This document shows positions 37,921 to 53,030 of a stretch of DNA of 64,000 bases, piece after piece (position 1 is the stretch's first letter; each line of letters opens with the position of its first letter). Under the pieces are notes generated by a model, which made no database searches, was not told where the DNA came from, and saw nothing but the letters and a program-made list of their open reading frames with translations. This DNA comes from Eunapius fragilis (lineage: Eukaryota; Porifera; Demospongiae; Spongillida; Spongillidae), in the NCBI GenBank assembly GCA_963681505.1, contig OY811992.1:2977072-3041071 (forward strand), read 5' to 3'. The position numbers and the translations under genes are program-made.

Positions 37921-39617
37921 GATGCTAGCAATGCTAAAGCTGCACAGTGGACTAATGACTCAAACCAAGTTGGAATGTGGTCAGCAGAAGGCTCCAAGGT
38001 TATAAGTAAACAAAAAAACATATTCATAACAGAAACACAATTAAGAAACAACATCAATGCTCGAAGAGCAATAAGAGTATATCAGGGTAATTTTGGGATG
38101 CTCTTGGTGAGTTCAGTTGGTTGATTACTTGAGCATTAATGATGAGTACGAATAATCAATTAGGATCTCAATCCTGGAAGAGTAAGCTGTCCTGCAGCTG
38201 ATGTACTTACACTTATTGGAACTATCATCTCTATCATCTCCTTGATCTTCTTTATTATAACGTACCCTATGTTCAAAGTGAGCATTTAAAGAAATTGTTC
38301 ATTTGTACTATGTCATGCATGACGTAATTGGCTATTACACATGTACATATATTATTTCTTCTCAGACCGTTGTGCAGATCTGAACATGGACAATTACTCA
38401 TTAACATGTCTTGTGCACTGCTGTGCCTGTATGTAGTGTTCCTGGTAGCTGGTTACACTACTTCTGTTCCTGCCATATGTGGAATCAGTGCAGCTTTGGT
38501 TCACTACTTCATGTTGGTGTACTTCATGTGTACTGCAGCTGAAGCAGTGTTTCTGTACATTAAATTAGTAAAGGTCATTGGAAACCAAGTGAACAGATTT
38601 CCGCTTAAAGCAGGACTAGTGTCATGGCGTAAGTTTTAATGATCAACACTATATTTAAATGTATATGCCTTCATGCTTGTAGTGGTGCCTCTTGGTGTTG
38701 TGGTTGTATCAGCTGGAGCTGGATATCGTAATTATTACAATCCAAATTAGTGAGTCAACATGCTTTAGAATGAGTATTCTTTGCATGACAGTAGAATGCC
38801 TTATGTTGATTTTGTTGATTATGATGCTCCTACTCTGTTCAGCTGCCGAGCTACTGGTCTGCCGTTCTATCTTGGATTTATTATGCCCTTCCTTGCCATC
38901 TATGTGTTCAACTGGATTGTCTTTGTTGTGATAATGGTTTCAATTGGAAGACATACAGCTAGGTCAGCAGCTGTAAGGCAAGCAAGTGAAAGCAGTGGCA
39001 ATGCGTTCTCTCTAAAGAATGTACTAATAGCAGGAGGTTTAGCTCTGGTGTTGGGGCTTGGCTGGGGCTTTGGTCTCGCAGCAAGCAGTCATAAGATCAG
39101 TGCCTTGGCTTGCACATTTCAATTTCTATTCAGTGTATTTGTGAGCTGTCAAGGGTTTCTCCTTCTCCTCTTTCACGGAGTGCGAAGCAAAGATGCTAAA
39201 AAGGTTTGGCAGTCATGGCTTTGTCTTCACACTAGGTCATACTCTGTTGCTGGGAGCACATTGGGGGAAGGTGGCACAATGCAAAGCAGTCGTCTTCACA
39301 CAATGCCACAAACTTCTCGCTCTACTGATGAGCCATCAATTTCCCTGGATGAGAAGTTGTGTAGTGAGCCTGAAAAGCACACCACAACTGAAGAAACGTT
39401 TGATGGCGACACAACACTTGAAACAAGCTGTCTTGGGCCTGAAATGGTTGCTGCTGAAGTAGACGTGAAGGCAGTACCACCAAAGAATATTCACAGGAGA
39501 TTCTTGTCACTTGCATTGTTGAAGGATACAATTGGAGGGATGCCTATTTTTAGGAGTGAAATTCAAGTGACGAAGCATCTTCTTACTACCGAATGTGACG
39601 ATAACCATAATCTATAA
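37921..39617 (+). pseudogene. Repeated 3' end of the receptor gene, with a frameshift in TM1
   Basis: Exons correspond to 37921-38106, 38164-38277, 38366-38628, 38683-38749 and 38792-39617. All are identical to the first copy except for one additional C (CCC at 38265-38267) in the TM1 exon. That base shifts the frame, and with normal splicing translation would stop early in the next exon. No 5' exons are present because the contig starts here. I regard the extra base as a likely sequence error in a redundant contig end, or else a haplotype difference. Confidence 0.85.
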
Positions 39618-39871
39618 AAGTATGCAAAGGACAACTAAATAGTTTGCTTGATGTATGGAAGGTTGACTGTAAATTAAAATTAACGCAGTTGCATTTGTTT
39701 ATGCAGGCTACTATACATTTTCAACTACACAAAACTATTGCAAACTGCGCAACCTGGCGCACACAACAAATGTTAGAGTATGCTGCATATCACGGTGATG
39801 CCCCTTTTCCTAGCGAGGAACAAAACTGGGAAACAAAACGGGAAAATAAACAACCCATGCGTAGGGAATAC

Positions 39872-40908
39872 TAGCCTCGTTCCTAGGCCCAATTTTTATA
39901 TTAAAAGTTAGCTGGACAAAAAATAGGGTCTGGTAGTGATGGACAAGGTCTTTGTGCACATGTGCTTACCATTCACCAGAAACTGCAGGTGATTTATGTT
40001 TGTTGTAATTTGGTTTGTGAACCTTTCTGTATACTAGTCTGGTCAGCATATGTGTAAGTTAAGTGGTAATCAACTTGAGCTATCGACACTACCATCTCTA
40101 AAGGCTTAACCTAACTAGGTCCAGCTCAAACAAGGTATGCGCCTGTGGTAAGCCATGTTCGAGTAAGGAGGGATGGTAACAGCGGTGTAGGAAGGTACAC
40201 TCATGAATGACCATATGAGACACTATAGACACAGCCTCCTGTCTGAGATGAAGATTGGCAAAAAAAGCTCTACAAATGGACTTCATGTTGCTGCCAGCCA
40301 ATGCCTTTACAATCGTTTTGTATTCACGACTCACAACTATGTCACATCAGCACCCATTTCTAGGTGAATACACAGAAAGCTGTACACATTGTGCACTATT
40401 AGCATTAAGAACATTATATAGTTTATAAAATATTTACCTTAACTGATGTAGGAGCAGCCATTGCATCTTGAATTGTGTTATCACATGGGTCCAACACTAT
40501 TCAGCTTGCTGCCGCATGTAAATTTAGTTATGTAGATCATTTAATGCATACAGCGTACCTTCAACAGGATTCTGAGATGCATTATCACATCTAGCTCTTG
40601 GTCTCCTGCACCATCTATAGTACCTGGCCCCTGATCATTGCTAATGTCACTCAGAGGCTCAGTGCAATTATTAGTCTGTGCTGTGTAGATCAAGTGTGAT
40701 ACCTTTTGTTTTAAATGTCCCTTACAGTTATGGCAATCAGGATAAGGATAAGTAAGCCTTCTTCCAGGGCACTCAGAGATGGAAAGGTTCACAAACCAAA
40801 TTACAATGGTACACAATTCATCAGTTTCTGGTGAATGGCTAGCGCATGCGCACAAAGACCTTGTCCCTTGCCCTCCGCTAACTTTAATATGGCCTGGGGA
40901 CAAGGCTA
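39872..40908. mobile_element. Second copy of the foldback element
   Basis: Identical to 23634-24670 in the bases compared, with the same inverted ends. Confidence 0.6.
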
Positions 40909-41650
40909 AGGGCATATAGTATTGCAGAAAGAATGTATCGTAAGTCCCCCCCCCCTACAAAAATTGCTCGCATTTAAATTCGCCATAACTTTTTTCATAA
41001 TCATGTATGCGAACCATTTTACTTCCTGACGCACTAAAATGATAACATGTCAAGTCCGCTGAAGTATAAACTCTTTTACTTACATGAAAGATTCCGGACT
41101 ATCTCATTCAATTCTTTGCACATTTATTAATATGGAAGTGTCAAAATCACCCTGATGATACTTTCCTGGACAAGCAAAAGAAAAGTAGCGGTCACATTGA
41201 AATGTATGGTAATTATAAATTCAGTGCCTAATAACGTTAATGATGGATAGTCCAATTCAGGATGCGTTTAAGGAGAATCTCTTTGGAGTTCACGGAAAAT
41301 GAAAACTTGAACAACTATCCAGAAGGGTGATTTTGCTGGACACCGTCCCATATGCATATCATGCAATGATGCATCAGTGGTATGTATACTGTAAACAGCG
41401 AACTGCTGATGCCCCTGCAACATGTGCAGTACATTACTGTCTCCTGTAACTGAAAACTGCATCAAATGGGTGGAGGAGGAGGTAAGTGGCTTTACTTATA
41501 GCCACAGTGCCCAAGTTGCACAGTACAATACTTTAGCAGTCTGTGACTGTACCCCGCAAAAACTGCCACAAACCTCTCTGGCACCCCAGCTAGCCAAACT
41601 ATTTCTCTGCCTCTGGCAAGGGGCACAAGTGATGATGCCCTCCCTCTCAC

Positions 41651-41881
41651 CTGCGTGCAGACAATCCTCCCACATGCCTTGCAGTTATTGATGAGCACGT
41701 GCTTCTGGGCCAGACACTGACAGGTGTGCCTCCCTGGTGGCAGGACTGTAAGTCGTGACTGTCCCTCCGCACTCAGGAGTAGAGCGTACTTCTGTTGTTG
41801 AGACATTGCTCCACCAGAAGATTCGCTTGTGTCAAGTGTGCGGTTGGGCAGATGTTGAGAATCCCCGGAGGGCTTGCCATC
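41651..41881 (-). pseudogene. Second copy of the ASC-1/TRIP4-like zinc-finger exon
   Basis: Same 77 residues and splice sites as 25413-25643. The poly-G run just above it is one base longer than in the first copy. Confidence 0.6.
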
Positions 41882-41978
41882 CTGGGAGGGGGGGGGGGGG
41901 GGGAATGTCCGTGTGAGTGTATGCATGTGTGTATGTGCATGTGCATGTGGTAGACATAATACATGCAATGTACAGTAT

Positions 41979-42015
<37 letters not shown>

Positions 42016-43559
42016 GGTTCTTTAAAACAGGAGCGCTACATATGTACATCTGAGGACTTTTGCCTCTTAGAGTCCGGGAGAACTGCAGTGGTAATGTAAT
42101 ACGAACAAAGGAACAATACTTCATACACTTCTAAATATGGTCACTCAAAGATTGCTGAATCAAGGTGTACTTTAGTTTCCCATCCAACTACCTAAAAACG
42201 GAATGTGGTCAGTGCACATATATTAATTAGGATCTAATTCATACTTAGCAAAAACTTGCTTCTGCCTCTGATCCCTGTCCTTGATGAAGCTTCTTATTGC
42301 GTCAACTTGAAGATGTTCAAGATCACACACTGCTGTTATGTGATAGAAATAATGCTGATCTTGTGGTGATTTTACTGGTGGTGCCTTATAATGATGGTGT
42401 TCATGCATATGGGAATAATGGTAATGGCGGCGCTATTGGCGTGAAGCGGCCAAGTGTTGTGGTCAAACAGCAGAATTCAGCACAGAAAAAGCGCACCAGT
42501 ACACACAATAAGAGACTAACTAAATAAGTAGACAAAATATAAAGGGTCAAAGGGTCGACTATAGGATGCGCATCTCCGTATGCCTGGAGATGTGCAGCTG
42601 CATATGCCATCATTACAGATGAGGAGAACAAGGATAGGAGAGATGGTGTTGCTAAGGATTAGCTATAAATTACAACGAAGATAGATGGAGCCATATAATG
42701 TGTACGAAGCGTTAGGCCAAGGATTAAATCAAAAGGAAAGTGCTCAAAACTGCGGCAAACATGTTGTTTGACAAAGTTAAATGATCCCACCTACTCCTGC
42801 GAGACCATATACATCTCATTTTCATTTACTTTTTATATTATAGTCATTGTATTACGTGCCTGCAGCTGCTAATTTAATTAATTTGATACAATTGATGACA
42901 GTAAACCTTTAACAAAGCAATCTATTGAACAGAAACAATTATGCAAATATAATACAATACATATAATATATATTACTTTGTTGGTATGAATTTTGCTTTT
43001 CATTCAGCACCCCTTCAGATCAGCCATCTCGATATGCGGTTTCTTAACCAGTACTCTTGTCCTAGTTCCACCAGAAACTTGCTGCACATTTACTGGAGGC
43101 TTGCATTACTTTATTTCCATCCTCCGAATTGTGTTATCAGCATGCACTTATATACATGCATGCAGAGATCAAACTGGTGGTACCATGCACTCTACAAGCC
43201 TCCCGACGAAGAGGATTTTGGATGCTATTCAACTATAGCTTTATACTACAAGAATGCCCACCACTCCATGAACGCATGCCTATAATATATGTGCAAGTTT
43301 AAATGCACCTGACCGTTGATATTCCTTAAAGGAGAAGAGGCGGTATAAAAGGGCGTAGACTGCTCAATTTTTGACCGGCCAGCCGGTTTTAAGCGGCCAA
43401 ATATGGCGTCCTGTGAGAACCATATACGGGTCCTGCTACACAGTGACACGTCTACTAATACACACACAGTCCAGTAAAACTAATCGTTAGGCTCATAACT
43501 CGAACGCTTCCTTTGTACTATTAATGTAATTACCGGGCACGTGAAGATAACTGGTAAAT

Positions 43560-46500
43560 ATGGCGACAGCTGGATGTAGGTTCTCGCTTGGAATGACTTT
43601 CTCATCTGAGGCGGAGAAGGATGCTGTCAAACTCCGTGTAGACAGTGCCAGGCGTATCCTTTTTCCTGATGAAAGTACCTCCCAAAGGCCAGATAATGCC
43701 GCCCTGTTGAATGCGATGCTGGACATTGTGCTTTCGATCCCATCGACGGCCCCCTCCACCATCCAGTCCACTCCTTCCTTCTTGGACACAGCCGGTACGT
43801 GTACTATACTTTTATAAATGTGTCGAGGCCTAATAACTTCATATCGTACAGTAGGCATATCATACGCCGGTACGCGTCCCTAGCAAAAAATCCTGTAAGA
43901 ATTTATAAGAATTATAATGAGTTAAGAATATGCAAGAAATTGGGACCAAGATCTTATTAGGAATCCCATAAGATCTGATAAGAATCTTATAAGTTTCTTA
44001 CAAGAACCTTGAAAGTATCTTAAAGGAACTTGTAAAATTCTTACAGGATTCTTACAAGATCCTATTACTAATTCCTACAGGATTCTTATAAGATTCAAGA
44101 AATTGGGACCAAGATCTTATTAGGAATCCCATAAGATCTGATTAGAATCTTATAAGTTTCTTACAAGAATCTTGAAAGTATCTTAAAGGAACTTGTAAAA
44201 TTCTTACAGGATTCTTACAAGATCCTATTACTAATTCCTACAGGATTCTTATAAGATTCAAGAAATTGGGACCAAGATCTTATTAGGAATCCTGTAGGAT
44301 CTGATAAGAATCTTATACGTTTCCTACAAGAATCTTGAAGGTATCTTAAAGGAACTTGTATGATTCTTATACAGGATTCTTACAAGATCCTATTACTTAT
44401 TCCTACAGGAATCTTATAAGATTTAAGAAATTGGGACCAAGATCTTATTAGGAATCCTGTAGGATCTAATAAGATACTTATAAATATCCTACAACAATCT
44501 TGAAGGTATCTTAAAGGAACTTTATGATTCTTACAAGATCCTATTACTAATTTCTACAGGAATCTTATAAGATTCAAGAAATTGGGACCAAGATCTTATT
44601 AGGAATCCTGTAGGATCTGATAAGATACTTATAAGCTTCTTACAAGAATCTTGAAGGTATCTTAAAGGAACTTGTATAATTCTTACAGGATTCTTACAAG
44701 ATCCTATTACTAAATACTATAGGAATCTTACAAGATGCAAGAAATTGGGATCAAGATCTCATTAGGAATCCTGTAGGATCCGACAGGAACTTATGTAAAG
44801 AATCTAACATGGTTCTTGAACAATTCTTATAGGCTCATCCATGAAATAAGTTCCTAGTCAGTTAATTGTATTTCATTTCCTGGAATGCAAGAAAATTGGG
44901 GACCAGGATACGTAAAGGAAACCCTTATGATCTATAAGATTCATTGAACATATTCTTAAAAGATACATTAAAGCTTTCTTGTACGAAATTCATATATATA
45001 AATGCACTAACCAAAAATTAAAAATACAAAATACATTCCTTTCAATGTTACATATAGTTCACTGTGATTTCCTCTCACTTTCTTAAAATGTCCAGGCATT
45101 TTTGGTTGCAGCTAGTTATTATGTCATTTCCTTTGCAAATCATAGTCCCTTTTCCAAATTTGACTTCTATGCACTCTAAAAATGATAAAATTACAAAGCT
45201 TTATTACACCACAAAGATGATGCACAAAATATATTTTTAATTATATACACATTCTTTTTATTACCCCCTTCTTGTGCTTATCCCTCAAGCTATCCTTCAT
45301 TTCCCGTTGTATCTTAAATCCTTTTACTGTCCCAATGTATCCCTTAAATTGTAGTGCACTCGTTACATACTTACCTTCAATATGAGCTACTCATTTAGGA
45401 GAAAGGTTTAGCTTTTCACATTTTTCTAATACAACGATTTTGACATCTCCTCATCCGTAAACAATGATTGCATAAGTTGCCTAGCATATTTGCTAGGCTC
45501 AGGGCTGGAATGGCCAGCAGATTCACACCGTTCTTCTGTAAGGTGTGAAAAATAAATCAACCCATGTGTATAACTTATGTACACTTACAGTTGTGAAATG
45601 CTTGACATCCTCAACATTAGTGATTACCCGAGGAGCATGTGCAGGGATGGTAGACTACACATACAAAGTAGAAAATGTAGCCACTAATTAATTTTTTTTT
45701 TTTCCATTACCTTTGTATCACTAGCTGATAGCCACATCTGCTTCAGCTCCAGAAGAGTGGTATTGATGGATTTCTGAAAATGACTGTTTCAAATACATCC
45801 TCTAATCTTGTACATAAATTTACCAAGTAGAACAAACAATCTTCGGCCGGCTCAAGAGAACATGTATCCTTATTTATTTCATTTTTGGGGAGAAGAGGAA
45901 AGAGGAAGCAGAATGAGGAGAAGAACCTTGTATTATTATTTTTATTTTGTTAAATTATCACTTACCGTTTTGGTTATTGCTGTCACTTGAAAAAAGATTG
46001 ATATTAAATTAAATATGATTAAATTGCTGTTTGGTTGCAATATTTACCTTGTTCTGGTGTATTTTCTTTATCTTCATCAATGGTGATTGGGTTCTGATTT
46101 GTTTCACTCTAAAGGAAAGGTGCAATGTTAATAGTATTATTACACACATCATTGCTAACTGTTTGAGACTGATCTTCATTCGGCCAAACAAAAGTAGATG
46201 ATTGTTGTGGCAACTGAGTTTCTGCATTCTGAATCATGTATTGATGACATTTGATACATAAATATCATTACAACTATGTATATAATTGTTTTATAATTAT
46301 GTTACCATATACGTTTGAGCTTCATCCACACTTTGCTTTGTGTGTGGTTGTGCCTGGTCCTGTGATCCCCATGACAGGTGGTTTTTTCTCTGCAGGAAAT
46401 TAACAAACAATGCTATAAGTAAGATTGTAGTTATTTTATTACAAAGAGCATAAAAACAAAGGTATAGTGTACTTTTTGGAATTTTTTTACTGCAAAATAT

Positions 46501-49500
46501 TATACAATTAAGTAAACAAATCATTAATAGTTAGAACCTGTAATTATCTTTTTAATCTATAACCTTTGGTTTTGGTTCTACTTCATCTGATGTGCTATCA
46601 CTGCTGTCCTCTTCCTCCCTTTGCCGCTTCAGAGGGGCTGGCTTCCTAGGCTTTTCATCTATACGTAAGTATACATTAACATTCCCATTTACCATTATTA
46701 GATTAATCATTTACCGTGTATATTTACAATAGCAACATCTTGTCGCTCTCCTTTTTCCGAATTCCATACCACTTTTAATTCTGCAAGCAAATCAGTGGAG
46801 CTGATGGAACTTCCGTCCTCATCTTCAAGTTGTGATGATTTTACAACAAATAGCTTATTTGTTCTTAAACTCTTCACAGTACACCATTCTGTACAAAACA
46901 ATATTATTTACAGTATGTATTGTATACGCACAACATTTAACATCTTATTCTATGATCTGACCAGGATAAGCTATAATTTCCCTTTGCCCGTTGCCGTTGA
47001 CACAGACTACTGTCGCGCTAAATGTAAGCTATGAATGATATATACGGCAGCATGAGAGTACTGTATCAGCTGCTCTAGATAGTCAAAGGAAGTACACAAG
47101 TAACCAATAATTGTATTCATATAATTAAGCGCAGCTGCTCCTCAATTCATATATGACCCTGAGAAGGTAGCTTCGTGGAATTGACACACAATGCCAGGGA
47201 ATACAGTTAGATGTATATACATTACTTGCAAAATTGGCTCAAGTATTAACCACACTGTAATAAATGTACGTGATTACAAACGATCCTGAGCATTTTGATT
47301 TGTTAAACGCAAAGCTTGACCTACTAAACGTAACTTGAATACTTGCAAAACTGAGTCTGGTGCAAACATTTTAGCCAACGCATATAGCAATTTCATGCAC
47401 GTATTTTTTTCTCCTAAGTATGTAAATGCTAGTACATACTAATCTGACTACTATAAATTTGGCAAAAATTTAACAACCTAAAAAACTCACAAACACAAAG
47501 CTCACTTAATGGAGAAGGAATTGGGTTCTCCGCATTGTCTAAGTGCTTCAACGGAATTTTCTTGGCCCGTAGACTCATCTCCTTGAGAAAACTTCGATGC
47601 TATACTATTAGTGATTGAACGGAATTGTGCCTGTGTGACGTGCATGGGAACCGGCCGCGGAATGCCGCATGATATAAGATATATTGCAAGACTCTTACAA
47701 GAATCCTGCAGCGTCTATTCTTATAAGATTCCTGTTTTGTTCTTATAAGAAATATTACAAGACACTTACAAGAATCCTGCAGCGTCTATTCTTATAAGAT
47801 TCCTGTTTTGTTCTTATAAGAAATATTACAAGACTCTTACAAGAATCCTGCAGCGTCTTTTCTTATAAGATTCCTGTTTTGTTCTTATAAGAAATATTAC
47901 AAGACTCTTACAAGAATCCTGCAGCGTCTATTCTTATAAGATTCCTGTTTTGTTCTTATAAGAAATATTACAAGACTCTTACAAGAATCCTGCAGCGTCT
48001 ATTCTTATAAGATTCCTGTTTTGTTCTTATAAGAAATATTACAAGACTCTTACAAGAATCCTGCAGCGTCTATTCTTATAAGATTCCTGTTTTGTTCCTA
48101 TATAAGAAATATTACAAGACTCTTACAAGAATCCTGCAGCGTCTATTCTTATAAGATTCCTGTTCTGTTCTTATAAGAAATATTACAAGACTCTTACAAG
48201 AATCCTGCAACGTCTATTCTTATAAGATCCTTTTTTTGTTCTTAGGTAATTCTTACACGTTCCTATACATTTCTTGTAGGAATCTTGTAGGAATCTTATA
48301 GGGCTTTAGGATCTTACGACGCTTATTGTTTCTTACCCTTTTTCTTATAAGAAATGAAGTTCTTATAAGATTCTTACTAATTCTTGATAAGATCCTATAG
48401 TTTTTTTTGCTAGGGGTATATGCACATACATGCATAGTTATAGAATAAAAGGCCGGCGTGCATTGGCTTTTATGCTGCCCTTTCTTATATAGGCATGTAC
48501 ACAGGAGATGAAGACAAAGACGACCAGAGGCTCTGTGTGGTTGAGCACAAGGCTATTAGGTGTCTCTGTCAGGGCTTGGTACAGCAACACTGCTGTAGAC
48601 CACGTCCCACTTGGCAGCTGGAGTCCTTTGTAAAGGTACATAAATCCTCCTATGCTGGTTGCATTCTATTCGTTTGAATGTGTAGAAAGGAGGCATTGTG
48701 CGAATTCGCTTTGTCTGCCCACACTGCAAAGTGGCTCGCACTTGGGCTTCTTCAAGAGTTCTTGCGGGTCACTACTTGGCAAGCCAAAAGCAAGTAGCTA
48801 TGCTCATGTACTGCATAACATCTAGTAATATTTTTGCTTGCACTCCATGCATGCAGGCTCATCCATGCCTTTACCTGTGCTGGCATGTTGCCATCTCAGT
48901 TCATGAACTTTTGCAAGTTTGCAGAGATAGGTTAGGTAGCTTTGGCTTTATATTTGCTGATATACTTTTATTAACTCTAAGCTTCCATCACAAAACGGGA
49001 TAGGCTGCAGACTTGATTGTCCTGTCCTTTCACCTGTCGCTTGCCCTATACTGCTTGTAACCTTTACTCAGATCTGATGAATAGGTATCTTGGCATGTCA
49101 TTTCGATACATATGCTATCCACCCCTCCTGAGTTGTGATGGTCTATGACTTGTCTGAGGTCATCCACAAATGCCGCAGGTAGACATCCAGAATCTTTAAT
49201 GTTGTTATGTTTTTTTGGCAGCCACAGGTGTCAATTTCTGAATGGATATCCCTCTCTTTATATCTAAACAGTTCTTTTTAGAACTACCAGTATCAACAAC
49301 AGATTTGCATTGTCTGCACTGCATCCAAAAGAACAAATGACAGGCATTTGTGGTGTTGGTATTACTATCAAAGCAATTTCATCTTATTTTCCCTGTAGAC
49401 CTTGAACCAGTGGTTGCAGTTGTTCAATAGTATACTATATGACCCCGAAGCCTGCACTGGGACATTAGGAACTTGGTGAGTGGTGTGGCTTGATTGGACA

Positions 49501-51118
49501 GGGGGCTACTATAGTGATGCCCTTTGTAAGCATAAACTGCGATTGATAATACTTGACAACCTTGACTTATGCAATGGCGTAGGAAGGAGCTTAAAAGTGT
49601 GTGTGGGGGGGGGGGGGGGGGTCCCCTTGCGATAGCCCAAATACAAGCAGGGGGGGGGGTCCCCCTTGCAACGTAAGCTAAACCACTAATTAATAATTTA
49701 GGTAGTTAATTCACACATCAAAACATTCTGAGCAAAAGATAGGTTTCACTTGGTTTATAATTTTAAAAAAGTACTACTGGTGTAAAAGTTGGGGGGGCAA
49801 ATGCCCCCCCCCCCCCCCCCCTCCCCTGCTCCCCCTTTTCCTACGCCACTGTTTTCATGATTTTATTAAGTAAAAAGTGTATACAAAATTTAAACTCCAT
49901 ACTCATTTGTTTCCACAACTTTCCCTTAGCATGGATGGTATAATTTTGTGCTAATAATAACAAACATTCAAGAATCAGAGCATATTGGTCAGCAACATAC
50001 ATATACAAATAAATGAATACACTTGAATGAATTTTTTCATAAATGATGGACCTATAACCTTTGTACGGAATGCCCACTGGATTTGGAAACCTGCTTCTGA
50101 TTTCCTATGTGGCAAAAAGATTATCAGTACACTATCTTTTAGGTTACATGTTTTACATTTTGTACACATTTTGGCATTATCTCTCTTCTATCTGAAGGGT
50201 GTGTCACCAATCCCTTCCTCATCAGGTATGTTGGATGGTTCTACAACCCCAGGTCTCTCAATACCTGCCAGAATTGCAGATATAGTCTGTATCTCTTTCT
50301 GTCATTGGCTAGGGACGGGGCAGCTCTCCCAGACAGGAACACTGGTGGCCGACGGATGATGCAGGGCCCAAACAGACAGTGAGGACAAGGAGGTTCATTC
50401 ACAGTGCCATCCATCATTGGTGGGTCTCCTCCTGGGTAACCTGCCCACAAAGTGAATACTTGGGATGCTGTTGCTATGACAACCAAGCAGTTTACCTTTT
50501 GGTCGTTGCACTGAACAAGTATCTGAACTACCTTGGACTGGTAAGTCATCTTGGTGCCATGTACTGCTGGAGTTGGCGGCAGGCACTTGAAAGGTATCTT
50601 GGTGACTGGAGTTGGTGGCTGGCACTTGAAAGGTGTCTTGGCATGTCATTTCGATACATATGTTATCCACCCCTCCTGAGTTGTGATGGTCTATGACCTG
50701 TCTGAGGTCAGCCACAAATGCCGCAGGTAGGCATCCACTGGTACATTCAACCACAACCTTGTGCATGAATAGAAGATGTGTAGGAATGTGGTTGATCACT
50801 AATACATGTACATTGAGCCACTGATGAGTAAGAATGTGGTTGATTCTGGCTTGTGTATGAGTGTTTAATTTATTACTGTACATGTAAGTACTGCCTTGTT
50901 TACATTGCATTGGCTTCTATAGAAGGTGTTTACTTGTTAATGACTAAATGGGTTTGCTAAATTGTGTGCCTTATAAAAAACATATCCTTACCTTTATTCT
51001 AGGAATGGCACTAGATTCGGAAGACACATTGACTAAACCCGACTATAAAAAATTCCAGCACGTGCAGATGTGGTTTCAGATTACTAGTGAATGTGTCTGC
51101 TGGAATCAGGGCTTCTAA
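43560..51118 (+). CDS. Second copy of the seven-exon unknown gene
   Basis: Exons correspond to 43560-43794, 48493-48635, 48686-48793, 48857-48916, 49399-49475, 50491-50540 and 51003-51118. I saw no coding difference from the first copy. It is most likely the same gene represented twice. Confidence 0.6.
43878..48415 (-). mobile_element. Second copy of the 4.5-kb terminal-inverted-repeat element
   Basis: Same termini, the same 163-bp and 71-bp arrays with the same unit counts, and the same antisense gene (45416-47578). Equal unit numbers in two long tandem arrays would be unlikely for two genuine loci or haplotypes of any age. Confidence 0.6.
49572..49851. mobile_element. Second copy of the hAT-like MITE
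   Basis: Identical to 33333-33611 except for an 18-base rather than 17-base C run. Confidence 0.6.
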
Positions 51119-52828
51119 AGTTTTTCTTGCAATTGTTTACAGTGTATGTGTTTTTTGCTCGGTATACATTATGTACAAGACACAAGCCGTGCACAGGTCT
51201 GCTGGAATCCGTGCACAGGCCCAACGCAATTACCGAACCATTGTCATGCGCGCACGTGATAATTTACCTTCGAGCCAAACTCACCTTTGAAACTGACTTA
51301 AAGCCTCACAGAGCTTGCAACAGTGATCACTATAGTACGCTATGTTTGTTTTGTTCGTTTATACCTGGCCTGGGTGATGGTAATATAAGAAGGCGTAAGA
51401 GTAAGAGAGAAGTATGCGATTTACAGCGCACATCGTTACCGCTTCAAGTAACTGTTCTAGTACTCGGTGAACAGATTCGACGATGAAAGTAAAAGTCTAT
51501 ATAGGATCAGTCGAGACTCAGTACAATGAACTAGGCCTATATAGTACTCGCACATCCTGTTGTAGCGCACAACGTACGTGTGGCATGGATCGCAGAGAAC
51601 TCGATCACGATCGGCCTATACTGGTGTATTTCTTTTGTGAAAAGCTACATAGATAACCAATTGCCTCTGTGTTTTTTGGTCCAAAAAGTAACAGGGTAAC
51701 CGATTGAAAACGCAAGTACAAAACGACCAACCTTTCGCCATTTAGTCATGACGTATTTGGGGATAGTCCCCGAGCAGTCTAGCGCCTTTTATAGCGGGTT
51801 CTGCGCATCGGTTCGCGCAGCGCAATCGTAACTATTTACGTGGCAACTTCTCCTTTAATGTCCTCCGTTCAGTAGAGTTTATATTTCCCTATTGATGCGG
51901 TATTTAAGCAACGTAAGGGGGAGGGTACATAGCAACATAAAGTAGGGTGCTTAGCAACATAAGGGAGCGGGTATATAGATGTTTACATTATCGCGTTCTC
52001 AAGATCGGCTTTCATGCAGTTAAGGAAACCTCTCAATACGCGAAGTGGTTGCGAGGGGCTGCCAAAATTGTTTACACACAACATACACACAGCTGCAGCG
52101 CGCCATGCGCTTTTGTGTTTTGGGACAATCACTCTTGTGATACTTTTTTAGGGCTTGTAACGCTCGCATTTAAATGTATGCTGTTAGTTAAAACTTCAGT
52201 GCTTTGTAACTCCGTGCGTATAATGAACATCTGATAGAGGATTTTTGCAGATCACAGAAAATACATTGCAAACCTACCCAGAAGGATCAGTGATTTTGCT
52301 TGATGTGCTTAAACTACACTCAGCCTTGCAGCCATACAATTGCACTCGGCACGTGAGAATCTAGAGTATTTAACTTGTGCTCTGTTCTCTCAGACTATAT
52401 TAATTGAAATTGGAGGAACCTGAAGTAGCACAAACAGTAAGCAGTTAGGTACTAGCTCGTGTAGGGGATTGTGGCCTGAGTCAGTCTGAGCATGTGTGTG
52501 TAGTATAAGTTCCCTTTGCATATTATGATAATTGCGTTGATAGGACAATTATAGCCGTTTGTGACCACATGGATTTAAGCTTTCTAGCGGCATTGTGTAA
52601 GATCTGCAATGGATGCATGCAGTAGCCATGTAGTTTTTCATTAAATTGGTATACAGGGGTGTCCGCGAATGAATGCAACGTAAGCGGCTTTTGGAACCAT
52701 TACGTTCAAAAGCGTAGAATTCATTCATGGATAGAATAATATAGCACGCGAATTTTTTGGTTAATTCTTAGCGGTGGTTTGCGTGTGGTTGAAATGACTG
52801 AGGCGGTTTGTACCTGACATGTACAGTA

Positions 52829-53030
52829 ACGGCCCGTTTTTAAGGTAATTAGCGCATCTGCTTTTCAGGAAAAATAACTAATTCATCTGGAACTATAGCA
52901 AATATTATTTTTCGTAGCAAACCCGCATAACAAAATTCACTTTCATTACTTTCGGCAGCTAGTTCCGGGTCACTTGAATAATTATTTTTCCTGAAAAGCA
53001 GATGTGCTAATTACCATTAAAACGGGCCGT
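52829..53030. mobile_element. Second copy of the mariner-type MITE
   Basis: Identical to 36589-36790, including the flanking TA dinucleotides. Confidence 0.75.
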
